Part shown: in pieces, positions 1-5,764 of the stretch
Position numbering within the stretch: the first letter of the stretch is position 1
How the letters are laid out: each line of letters opens with the position of its first letter
From: an uncultured Novosphingobium sp.
GTDB lineage: Bacteria > Pseudomonadota > Alphaproteobacteria > Sphingomonadales > Sphingomonadaceae
DNA length: 10,132 nucleotides
NCBI GenBank assembly: GCA_937897535.1
Contig: CALCQB010000320.1
Location: forward strand, 1 to 10,132
Direction of reading: 5' to 3'
The notes under the pieces: generated by a model
What the model saw: only the letters and a program-made list of their open reading frames with translations
What the model was told of the DNA's origin: nothing
Databases searched by the model: none
Position numbers and translations under genes: made by a program

Positions 1-704
1 ATCAGGTTGCGCGGGTTGGGGCCATCGTGCCCGCCGCCGATCGCCACCCAATTGAGCACCAGCGGGCCCATGTAGTGGCCGTTGCGGACAAGCCGCTCGA
101 CCGTTTCGAGATCTCGGACGCAGCCGACCATGAAATGGGTCTGGATGCCCGACGCCGTCAACCGCTTCATGTGTTCCTTCATGAACTTGGGGCCAGCTTC
201 GTAATACATCTCGGTATAGGCCTCGCGGTAGGCCGGTTCCCACATCGAGGTGCCCTTGGCATCGTCCTCACCGATCAGTTCCATCACGTTCATCTGGTTG
301 GTGTTGACCGCCAGCGTGACCTGATCGGGCCGGGGGTTGAGATCGGCCAGCATGTGGCGGGTGTCGTCGGACAGCCACTTGGCCGCCTCGCCCTCACCCT
401 TGGGCGCAAAGCTGATCGAGCCGCCTACCTGGAGCAGCATGTCGGGCACCGCGCTGCGCAACCGGTCGAGCATCTCGTTGAACCGGTCGAGGTCCTTCGA
501 GCCGTTGCCGTCGGGCTCGCGGACGTGAACGTGGAGCACGGTCGCCCCGGCGTTCCAGCAATCGACCGCCTTCTGGACCTGATCGGCAAAGCTGAGCGGA
601 ATGTCGTCTGAATCGCGCGGAAAAAAGCTCGGCGCATAAGGCGCGACCTGGATTACCAGCGGCTGTTGGTTTTCGGGAAGCAGGCTGTCGTCGAAGAATT
701 GCAT
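1..704 (-). CDS. BKACE family (DUF849) beta-keto acid cleavage enzyme, 3' end cut by window edge
   Basis: The visible 234 residues match the beta-keto acid cleavage enzymes, often annotated as 3-keto-5-aminohexanoate cleavage protein. The family condenses a beta-keto acid with acetyl-CoA and splits it into acetoacetate and a new acyl-CoA in the cytoplasm, using a metal ion (Zn in Kce). The clearest signature is LHVHVREPDG: His58 and His60 correspond to the first two metal ligands of Kce, and Arg62 follows. Further family-like blocks are QVGGSISFAPKGEG (about 92-105) and NWVAIGGGHDGPN (218-230). The third ligand region may lie beyond the edge, since family members are usually about 270-310 residues. 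The start is fixed by a strong Shine-Dalgarno (GAGGAG, about 8 bases upstream). It is the last visible gene of the left operon, 12 bases after the alpha/beta hydrolase. Family assignment is firm; the substrate is unknown. Confidence 0.85.
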   Translation of the reverse strand, partial: MQFFDDSLLPENQQPLVIQVAPYAPSFFPRDSDDIPLSFADQVQKAVDCWNAGATVLHVHVREPDGNGSKDLDRFNEMLDRLRSAVPDMLLQVGGSISFAPKGEGEAAKWLSDDTRHMLADLNPRPDQVTLAVNTNQMNVMELIGEDDAKGTSMWEPAYREAYTEMYYEAGPKFMKEHMKRLTASGIQTHFMVGCVRDLETVERLVRNGHYMGPLVLNWVAIGGGHDGPNPRNL

Positions 705-716
705 GTCACGTCTCCT

Positions 717-1583
717 CTAATTTTTGGTGGTGGGTTCGCAGGCCGCATTGAAATGCCGCAGGACCTCGCGGGCGACGAAATCGGGTCGTTCTTCGGGGAT
801 CCAGTGGCCGCAATTCTCGGCCACCCCGCCAGAGACATCGCTGGCGACGCGCTGCCAGCTTTCCAGTGCCGACAAGCCGCGTCCGCGGGTGTCGGGATCG
901 CCGCCGTAAACCAGGATCGGCATCTTGAGTTTGCCAGCGGTTCGAAACGCGGCGTTGTCGGCAATGTCTTGTGGCACCGCGCGGTAATAGTTGAAGCCCG
1001 CGGTCATGGCGCCAGCTTGCGAATAGGCGCGGACATATTCGGCCTGGGCGTCTTCGGAAATGGCATCGGGCCGCGCCCCGCCGAAACGGTAGAAGAACCG
1101 CAGGTAGATGTCCTCGCGCCCTGCGGTCAGCGCCTCGGGCAGGTCGGGCAGAGCGTGGAAGCCGAAATGCCAACGATTGTGGTGAACCACCGGCCCGCCA
1201 TCGCCCGGCACAGGCGCATCGAACACCGCCATCATGCGCACCCGCTCGGGGAACTGCGCGGCCAGTGCATAGGCAACCGGACCGCCCCAGTCGTGCGCGA
1301 TCACGCCGAAGCGCTCGTGCCCCAGCGCGGTCATCAGCTTGGCGATGTCCTGGGCCACGGTCTTCTTGTCATAGCCTGATTCCGGACGGCTGCTGTCGCC
1401 GAGCCCGCGCAGGTCGGGCGCAATCACGCTGTGGTGCTTGGCGAGCGGCGGGATCACGTCGCGCCACATGAACCAGGTCTGCGGCCAGCCGTGCAGCAGC
1501 ACGAGCGGATCGCCCGAGCCCGCCGTCACATAATGCAGCGTGACTTCACCCAGATCGGCGTGATGATGTGCGATTTCGCCCAT
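717..1583 (-). CDS. alpha/beta hydrolase, epoxide hydrolase-like
   Basis: A complete 288-residue alpha/beta-hydrolase of the epoxide hydrolase / haloalkane dehalogenase branch. It would open an epoxide, or hydrolyse a related bond, through an Asp nucleophile. The oxyanion-hole motif HGWP is at 31-34. The nucleophile is Asp98 in HDWGG, and the catalytic His is His260 in NCGHWIPEE. Asp229 or Asp231 after strand 7 (YGGDPD) is the likely acid. Cap-domain tyrosines that could activate an epoxide oxygen are in FFYRF (Tyr165) and FNYYRA (Tyr199/200), which favours epoxide hydrolase over dehalogenase. No signal peptide is seen, so it should be cytoplasmic. The ATG at 1583 shares one base with the stop of the upstream dioxygenase gene (TGATG), so translation is probably coupled. 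The same frame stays open far upstream, but homology begins only near this ATG. The substrate is unknown. Confidence 0.85.
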   Translation of the reverse strand: MGEIAHHHADLGEVTLHYVTAGSGDPLVLLHGWPQTWFMWRDVIPPLAKHHSVIAPDLRGLGDSSRPESGYDKKTVAQDIAKLMTALGHERFGVIAHDWGGPVAYALAAQFPERVRMMAVFDAPVPGDGGPVVHHNRWHFGFHALPDLPEALTAGREDIYLRFFYRFGGARPDAISEDAQAEYVRAYSQAGAMTAGFNYYRAVPQDIADNAAFRTAGKLKMPILVYGGDPDTRGRGLSALESWQRVASDVSGGVAENCGHWIPEERPDFVAREVLRHFNAACEPTTKN

Positions 1584-2431
1584 CAGAACGGCCGATCGCC
1601 CATGATCGTCGCCCGGTTCATCCGGCGTACGCAGGGCGGGTAGTCCATCACCGCATAGTGCTGGGTGCAGCGGTTGTCCCAGATCGCGACCGAACCTGGG
1701 GTCCAGCGCCAGCGCAGCTGGTATTCGGGAATATGCGCCTGACTGATCAGATAGCGCAGCAGCTCGCCCGAACCGCTGGTGCAGTCTTGTCCAAAGCGGA
1801 CCCGGCTGGCCGTGTGGTAGTTGGTGAAATGTGTCGCGAAGGCGTTGACGAACAGAACCTTGTTCCCGGTCACCGGATGAGTCCGGACCACCGGATGTTC
1901 GGGGTCGGGGAACCGTTCCTTCATCGCCAGCCGCTGTTCGATCGGTTTGGCGGCCATGAATGAAGCCTCCATGGAATGCCGGGCGCGCAGGTCGGCAATG
2001 TCTTCCTTGACCCGGTCGGGCAGGCGTTCGTAGGCCAGTTCCATATTGGCCCACATCGTGTCGCCGCCGACCGGCGGACATTCGAGGCAGCGCAACACCG
2101 CACCCATCGGCGGGCATTCGCGCCAGGTGGCGTCAGTGTGCCACGCGTTCTCATAGCGTTCGGGCGGACTTTCGGGGCTCTTCCAGATCTGGATGATGCC
2201 AGGCTCGCCGTCGGCGCTGTTGGCCAGCGGATGGTCCTCAAGCTCGCCAAAGCGGCGTGCGAGAGCGGCGTGTTCGGCATCGGTGATGTCCTGATCGCGG
2301 AAGAACAGCACCTTGTGCTTGAGCAGCAGGTCGTTGATCGTACCGGCCAAGTCATCGTTGGTTCCGACCTCGGCCAGGCTGACATCGCTGACTTGAGCGC
2401 CAAGGGCACAGGTGAGCTGTTCGACGCGCAT
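1583..2431 (-). CDS. TauD/TfdA family Fe(II)/2-oxoglutarate-dependent dioxygenase
   Basis: A complete 282-residue protein, almost the same length as E. coli TauD (283). The family couples oxidative decarboxylation of 2-oxoglutarate to hydroxylation of a substrate such as taurine, an alkyl sulfate or a phenoxyacetate. The iron triad is clear: His98 and Asp100 in WHTDATW, and His258 in TQHYAV. Arg269 and Arg273 lie 11 and 15 residues after the distal His, as in TauD, where they hold 2-oxoglutarate. The segment WANMELAYERLP (127-138) is also typical. The start ATG has a good Shine-Dalgarno (GGAGG) that overlaps the end of the upstream quinone oxidoreductase gene, four bases away. Its stop overlaps the start of the hydrolase gene. 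The active site looks intact. The primary substrate cannot be told from sequence; taurine is not supported by any neighbouring sulfonate transporter in the window. Confidence 0.9.
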   Translation of the reverse strand: MRVEQLTCALGAQVSDVSLAEVGTNDDLAGTINDLLLKHKVLFFRDQDITDAEHAALARRFGELEDHPLANSADGEPGIIQIWKSPESPPERYENAWHTDATWRECPPMGAVLRCLECPPVGGDTMWANMELAYERLPDRVKEDIADLRARHSMEASFMAAKPIEQRLAMKERFPDPEHPVVRTHPVTGNKVLFVNAFATHFTNYHTASRVRFGQDCTSGSGELLRYLISQAHIPEYQLRWRWTPGSVAIWDNRCTQHYAVMDYPPCVRRMNRATIMGDRPF

Positions 2432-2435
2432 GATC

Positions 2436-3419
2436 TCAATCCTCCAGAACGAACACAGACGAGCCGATGGTCTTGCCGGCCTCGAGATCGCGGTGTGCCT
2501 GGATGCAGTCGTCGAGCGCATAGCGCTGCCCGATCTCGACCTTGATCCGCCCGGCCGACAGGTGAGAGAACCAGAACTTGGCCAGTTCGGCGCGTTCGGC
2601 CGGGTCGGCGTAATAGTCGGCAAAGGCGGGCCGGGTGAAATAGACCGAGCCTTGCATGACCATCGCCATCGCGTCGATCGGCGGGAACGGACCCGAGGCT
2701 GTCCCGCAGCCGACCAGCACCCCGCGCCGCCGCAGCGACTTGAGCGAGCCGGCGAAGGTATCCTGGCCGACGCTGTCGAACACGGTCTGCACGCCCTCGC
2801 CGCCGGTCAGTTCCCTGACCCGCGCGGCGACATCCTCGCGGCGGTAGAACACGATCTCGTCGCAGCCCATTTCGCGGGCCTTGGCGGCCTTTTCCTCGCT
2901 CGAAACGGTGCCGATCACCCGCAGGCCGATCAGCTTGGCGATCTGCACCGCCAGCAGGCCGACCCCGCCCGCCGCAGCATGAAGCAGGATAGTATCGCCC
3001 GCTTTCAGCCGGGGGTCGGTCTTGAGCAGCCAATAGGTGGCGGACAGCCCGCGCATGGTCGAGGCAGCAGCGGTTTCGAACGAGATGCCCTGGGGCAGCT
3101 TGAACAGCGGCGCGGCCGGCATCACCCGCTGGGTCGCATAGGCCCCCAGCGGACTGCCGTTGTAGGCCACCCGGTCACCGACCGCGACACTGGTCACACC
3201 ATCGCCCAGTTCGAGCACTTCGCCCGCACCTTCGACCCCGATCCCGCACGGCGGCTGGACCGGATAATAGCCCGAACGGAAATAGGTGTCGGCGAAGTTG
3301 CAACCGACCGCCCCGTGCCGCACCAGCACTTCGCCGGGGCCGGGACGACCGACCTCGACGTTCTCGACCTTGAGGACTTCGGGTCCGCCGGTTTCGTAAA
3401 AGCGCACAGCCTTGGCCAT
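2436..3419 (-). CDS. NADPH:quinone oxidoreductase, zinc-independent MDR family
   Basis: A 327-residue medium-chain dehydrogenase/reductase of the quinone oxidoreductase (QOR, zeta-crystallin) group. It should reduce quinones or enones with NADPH in the cytoplasm. The N-terminal catalytic domain opens with KAVRFYETGGPEVLK, typical of QOR. The Rossmann domain carries the coenzyme motif AAAGGVG at 148-154, and the segment VFDSVG is at 213-218. The zinc-binding cysteine set of alcohol dehydrogenases is absent, as expected for this group. The start is uncertain by two codons. The ATG at 3419 fits homologues best, while a GTG at 3425 lies 6 bases after a GGGGAG Shine-Dalgarno and is better spaced. 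It is the first gene of the left operon and is divergent from the AraC-type regulator, which suggests control by that protein. It may reduce an unsaturated or quinoid intermediate, or protect against one. Confidence 0.9.
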   Translation of the reverse strand: MAKAVRFYETGGPEVLKVENVEVGRPGPGEVLVRHGAVGCNFADTYFRSGYYPVQPPCGIGVEGAGEVLELGDGVTSVAVGDRVAYNGSPLGAYATQRVMPAAPLFKLPQGISFETAAASTMRGLSATYWLLKTDPRLKAGDTILLHAAAGGVGLLAVQIAKLIGLRVIGTVSSEEKAAKAREMGCDEIVFYRREDVAARVRELTGGEGVQTVFDSVGQDTFAGSLKSLRRRGVLVGCGTASGPFPPIDAMAMVMQGSVYFTRPAFADYYADPAERAELAKFWFSHLSAGRIKVEIGQRYALDDCIQAHRDLEAGKTIGSSVFVLED

Positions 3420-3470
3420 GGTCACACTGCTCTCCCCAATTCGTTGAAGCGCTTGTAGGCGATTCGCGGC

Positions 3471-3498
3471 TTGCGGATTTCACTTTTCATGACATAAT
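3471..3498 (+). promoter_or_regulatory. possible promoter of the AraC-type regulator gene
   Basis: A sigma-70-like pair is visible: TTGCGG (3471-3476), a 16-base spacer, then CATAAT (3493-3498), which matches five of six bases of the -10 consensus. A transcript would start near 3505 and have a leader of about 20 bases before the ATG at 3527. The -35 matches only three of six positions, so this is a candidate only. It lies in the most AT-rich patch of the window. Confidence 0.4.
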
Positions 3499-3515
3499 TT
3501 TCACATCTCGTGACA
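3487..3515. promoter_or_regulatory. direct repeat TCRTGACA x2, possible AraC-type operator
   Basis: TCATGACA (3487-3494) and TCGTGACA (3508-3515) are direct repeats with starts exactly 21 bases apart, or two helical turns. AraC-family regulators commonly bind two direct half-sites at such spacing. The repeat lies in the roughly 100-base gap between the divergent quinone oxidoreductase and regulator genes, and it overlaps the proposed regulator -10. A site here could activate the left operon and repress the regulator. Binding is inferred from position and spacing only. Confidence 0.4.
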
Positions 3516-3526
3516 AGGAGCGCGAA

Positions 3527-4534
3527 ATGGCCGAGCTGGTAAGGGTCGCAGCATTGAGCGGCTATCTCGAAGTCATGACCGCGCTCGGCGCTGACCCGCG
3601 CCCGCTGTTGCGCGAGCAGGGCCTTGGGGCCGCGCTGATGCGCGATCCCGAACAGCCGATTCCGGCCCGGGCAACGGCCCGCTTGCTCGAGCGGAGCGCG
3701 GCGGTGACCGGCTGCGTCACCCTGGGGCTGCGGATGGTGGAGGGGCGCACCCTCGCTAACCTTGGTGCCACCAGTCTGCTGATCGTGCACCAGCCAACCT
3801 TGCGGCAAGCGCTCGCTGCGCTGCGCGAATTTCGCGCCAGGATCAATTCGGTGCTGGCCCTGCAGCTTGAAGAGCACGGCGATGAAGCCATCCTGCGCGA
3901 GGATTTCATGCTGGCCCGGCCCGAGCCGTCGCGCCAGTCGTCAGACCTGGCGCTGGGCGTGCTGGCCAAGCTGTGCTCGGCGGCCCTGGGCGAAAACTGG
4001 AACCCGCGCGCGGTCTGTTTCACCCATGCTGCCCCGCCGAGCGCCGAACTGCCGATCTACCACCGCGTATTCGGTTGCCGTCCGCTGTTCGGCAGCAGTT
4101 TCAACGGCATCGTAGTCGCTCGCGAGGATCTTGACCGGCCCAATCCCAGAGCTGACGAGCAGCTGGCCCACCATGCCCGGCACCTGCTTGAGGCGGTGAT
4201 GAGCCCCACCGCGCAAACCTGCTCCGACCAGGTCGAGCAGCTAATCAAGCTGTTGCTGCCCTCGGGCCGCGCCTCGATCCAGATCTGCGCCGCTTCGATG
4301 GGCATGACCGTCCGGACGCTGCAACGCGCGCTCGATAGCGAAGGCCACAGCTTCACCGAACTCATCAACCGCGCCCGGATGCAGCTCGCCACGCAGTACC
4401 TGAGCAATCCCGGGGCGCGGATCACCGATGTCGCCGATCTGCTCGGCTATGGCTCGATCGGTGCCTTCAGCCGCTGGCACAGCAAGATGTTCGGAAAAGC
4501 ACCGCGCTCGCGGCAACGGGCGCTGGGCGATTGA
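3527..4534 (+). CDS. AraC family transcriptional regulator
   Basis: A 335-residue regulator with an N-terminal ligand-binding domain of the Arabinose_bd type (roughly 20-210) and a C-terminal AraC/XylS DNA-binding domain (roughly 240-330). The two helix-turn-helix units are visible: ICAASMGMTVRTLQRAL (253-269) and the signature stretch DVADLLGYGSIGAFSRW (301-317), followed by FGKAP. The length matches the OruR/ArgR-like subgroup. The start is supported by AAGGAG at 3515-3520, six bases before the ATG. It is transcribed away from the quinone oxidoreductase operon, the usual arrangement for a local activator, so that operon is its most likely target. The inducer is unknown. Its stop lies only 14 bases from the 3' end of the oppositely oriented tRNA-Gly gene. 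Confidence 0.92.
   Translation: MAELVRVAALSGYLEVMTALGADPRPLLREQGLGAALMRDPEQPIPARATARLLERSAAVTGCVTLGLRMVEGRTLANLGATSLLIVHQPTLRQALAALREFRARINSVLALQLEEHGDEAILREDFMLARPEPSRQSSDLALGVLAKLCSAALGENWNPRAVCFTHAAPPSAELPIYHRVFGCRPLFGSSFNGIVVAREDLDRPNPRADEQLAHHARHLLEAVMSPTAQTCSDQVEQLIKLLLPSGRASIQICAASMGMTVRTLQRALDSEGHSFTELINRARMQLATQYLSNPGARITDVADLLGYGSIGAFSRWHSKMFGKAPRSRQRALGD
4495..4514 (-). terminator. possible intrinsic terminator for tRNA-Gly, inside the AraC-type gene
   Basis: Read on the minus strand, downstream of the tRNA 3' end, the sequence is GCCGCGAGCGCGGTGCTTTT. A short GC stem (CCGC/GCGG plus a possible G-T pair, loop GAGC) is followed by a run of four T. It lies about 35 bases past the tRNA, within the last codons of the regulator gene on the other strand. 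The stem is short, so confidence is low. Confidence 0.3.
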
Positions 4535-4548
4535 GTTGCGCGAGAGAT

Positions 4549-4622
4549 TGGAGCGGGTGAAGGGAATCGAACCCTCGTATTCAGCTTGGGAAGCTGCTGC
4601 TCTACCATTGAGCTACACCCGC
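4549..4622 (-). tRNA. tRNA-Gly(CCC)
   Basis: The minus strand folds into a complete 74-base cloverleaf. The acceptor strands are GCGGGTG and CACCCGC, the D arm contains GCTCAATGGTAGAGC, and the T arm is GAGGG-TTCGATT-CCCTT. The anticodon loop is TTCCCAA, giving anticodon CCC (reads GGG). The discriminator is T and CCA is encoded in the DNA (positions 4551-4549). The sequence closely resembles E. coli tRNA-Gly(CCC). The outermost anticodon-stem pair (G-A) is mismatched. It faces the AraC-type gene tail to tail. Confidence 0.96.
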
Positions 4623-4670
4623 CCGAAATCTCTGGCTTCAGGCCGCGCAGGCCCTTGCCACGACAGGCAT

Positions 4671-4696
4671 TGCCGGTCAACTGGACTCGAACCAGT
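4671..4696 (-). other. tRNA T-arm / acceptor-end-like fragment
   Basis: On the minus strand, ACTGG-TTCGAGT-CCAGT forms a perfect five-pair stem with a seven-base loop that fits the T-loop consensus. It is followed by TGACCGGCA, which resembles the 3' acceptor strand of a tRNA such as tRNA-Leu. No matching D arm, anticodon arm, 5' acceptor strand or CCA is present. It could be a relic of a tRNA gene or of an integration event, or a chance match. TTGACC within it could also serve as a -35 element for the tRNA-Gly gene 50 bases downstream. Confidence 0.3.
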
Positions 4697-4712
4697 GTGA
4701 AGAGGCGAGGAC

Positions 4713-5510
4713 ATGGGCGAGCAGGTGATCACGATCGAAACCAGAGGCGCGGTGGAGGTGGTCAGCCTCAACCGGCCCGACCGGCTCAACACCATGAACG
4801 AGGCCTTGATCCAGGCCTTGCTCGATTACTTCACCGGGCTGCAGCACCGCCACGCGGTGCGGGTGGTGGTGCTGCGGGCCGAGGGCCGCGCGTTCTGTGC
4901 CGGGCTCGACCTGACCGGGTGGGAGCGCGATCCGGAAGCCGGGCCGATCCACCAATCGTGGCGGACCCAGCAGATGATCGCGGCGGTGATGCAGGCGATG
5001 CGGCGGTGCCCACAGCCGGTGATCGCCTGCGCGCAAGGCCCGGCCTGCGGCGGCGGGTTCTCGCTGCTGCTGGCCAGCGACGTCCGCTATGGCGCGCCGG
5101 ACCTGCGGATGAACGCGGCCTATATCAAGATCGGGCTGGGCGGCTGCGACATGGGGGCGAGCTATTTTCTGCCGCGGCTGGTCGGCAGCTCGGTTGCCAG
5201 TGAATACCTGCTGACCGGCCGGTTCATGAGCGCCGAGAAGGCCGTGGCCTGCGGGCTGTTCAGCGAGATCGTTCCGCACGGCGAACTGCTGGGCAAGGCG
5301 CTGGCGCTGGCGGATGAAATGCTGCTGACCAGCCCGATGGGGCTGCGGCTGACCAAGGATGCGCTCAACCTCAACATCGATGCCGCGAGCATGGAGCACG
5401 CCTTTGCGCTCGAAGACCGCCAGCAGGTGATGCTCGGTCAGGCCGGCGACTTTGCCGAGGCCAAGGCGGCGTTCTTCGAGAAGCGCCCGCCGGAGTGGAA
5501 GGACGGCTAG
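4713..5510 (+). CDS. enoyl-CoA hydratase/isomerase (crotonase) family protein, atypical active site
   Basis: A 265-residue crotonase-fold protein acting on acyl-CoA thioesters. The two oxyanion-hole segments are clear: AFCAGLDL (60-67) and ACGGGFSLL (111-119). By alignment with rat crotonase, both catalytic glutamates are replaced: Glu144 by Ser117 and Glu164 by about Tyr137. An acidic residue nearby, Asp146 in GGCDMGASYFLPRLVG, is shared (from memory) with a subgroup of actinobacterial and sphingomonad relatives and may act instead. The reaction may therefore be isomerisation, hydrolysis or another crotonase chemistry and not simple hydration. The start has AGAGG seven bases upstream (4701-4705). 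It stands alone on the plus strand between the tRNA and the inverted-repeat element, and it converges on the second enoyl-CoA hydratase gene. Family membership is firm; the reaction is not. Confidence 0.88.
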   Translation: MGEQVITIETRGAVEVVSLNRPDRLNTMNEALIQALLDYFTGLQHRHAVRVVVLRAEGRAFCAGLDLTGWERDPEAGPIHQSWRTQQMIAAVMQAMRRCPQPVIACAQGPACGGGFSLLLASDVRYGAPDLRMNAAYIKIGLGGCDMGASYFLPRLVGSSVASEYLLTGRFMSAEKAVACGLFSEIVPHGELLGKALALADEMLLTSPMGLRLTKDALNLNIDAASMEHAFALEDRQQVMLGQAGDFAEAKAAFFEKRPPEWKDG

Positions 5511-5551
5511 GCGCTCGGTTCGGTGCGTTTAGGCTGCCTTCTAGGTCTGAA

Positions 5552-5728
5552 TGGTTCACGCAGAGGCGCAGAGAAGAAAAGGGAGGCGCAGAGGGGTTGC
5601 GCAATCCGCGAAGCGGCTCTGACTGCCCGACCCCGCGCCAATCGCACCGTCGAAATTTGAAAGCGGCTGCGCCGCAAACGCGACGTCTCTGCGCCTCCCT
5701 TTTCTTCTCTGCGCCTCTGCGTGAACCA
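5552..5728. repeat. 177-bp element with perfect 42-bp inverted terminal repeats
   Basis: The arm 5552-5593 (begins TGGTTCACGCAGAGGCGCAG) is the exact reverse complement of 5687-5728. The arms enclose a 93-base centre. Each arm carries AGGCGCAGAG twice, 20 bases apart (5564 and 5584 in the left arm). The centre holds two small hairpins, CCGC-GAA-GCGG (5606-5616) and GCGGC-TGC-GCCGC (5663-5675), so the whole could fold as a branched, cloverleaf-like structure. There is no open reading frame of substance and no obvious target-site duplication. It fills most of the 254-base gap between two convergent genes, where it could stop transcription from both sides. It resembles a MITE or REPIN-like intergenic repeat; I recall GCAGAG-rich motifs recurring between genes in several bacterial groups, but copy number cannot be judged here. 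Confidence 0.85.
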
Positions 5729-5764
5729 AATAACCCCGACCTTGCCACCAAAGCCAAGGCCCGA

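Noticed and set aside
717..2117. A 466-codon frame that would fuse extra sequence to the N terminus of the alpha/beta hydrolase
   Set aside because: The upstream part overlaps the well-supported dioxygenase gene in another frame; hydrolase homology begins at the coupled ATG at 1583.
2412..3458. A 348-codon plus-strand frame opposite the quinone oxidoreductase
   Set aside because: It is antisense to a gene with intact family motifs; the predicted protein is rich in Arg, His and Gly with no recognisable domain.
4655..4683. A promoter for the plus-strand crotonase gene (TTGCCA, 17 bases, CAACTG)
   Set aside because: The -35 is good but the -10 matches the consensus at too few positions to support a call.
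4428..4700. Open frame of 90 codons across the tRNA gene (translation contains VKGIEPSYSAW)
   Set aside because: It is the antisense translation of tRNA-Gly, a familiar spurious annotation; it has no Shine-Dalgarno and no codon bias of its own.
5552..5728. CRISPR array or insertion sequence
   Set aside because: There are only two arms in inverted orientation, no spaced direct repeats and no transposase frame inside.
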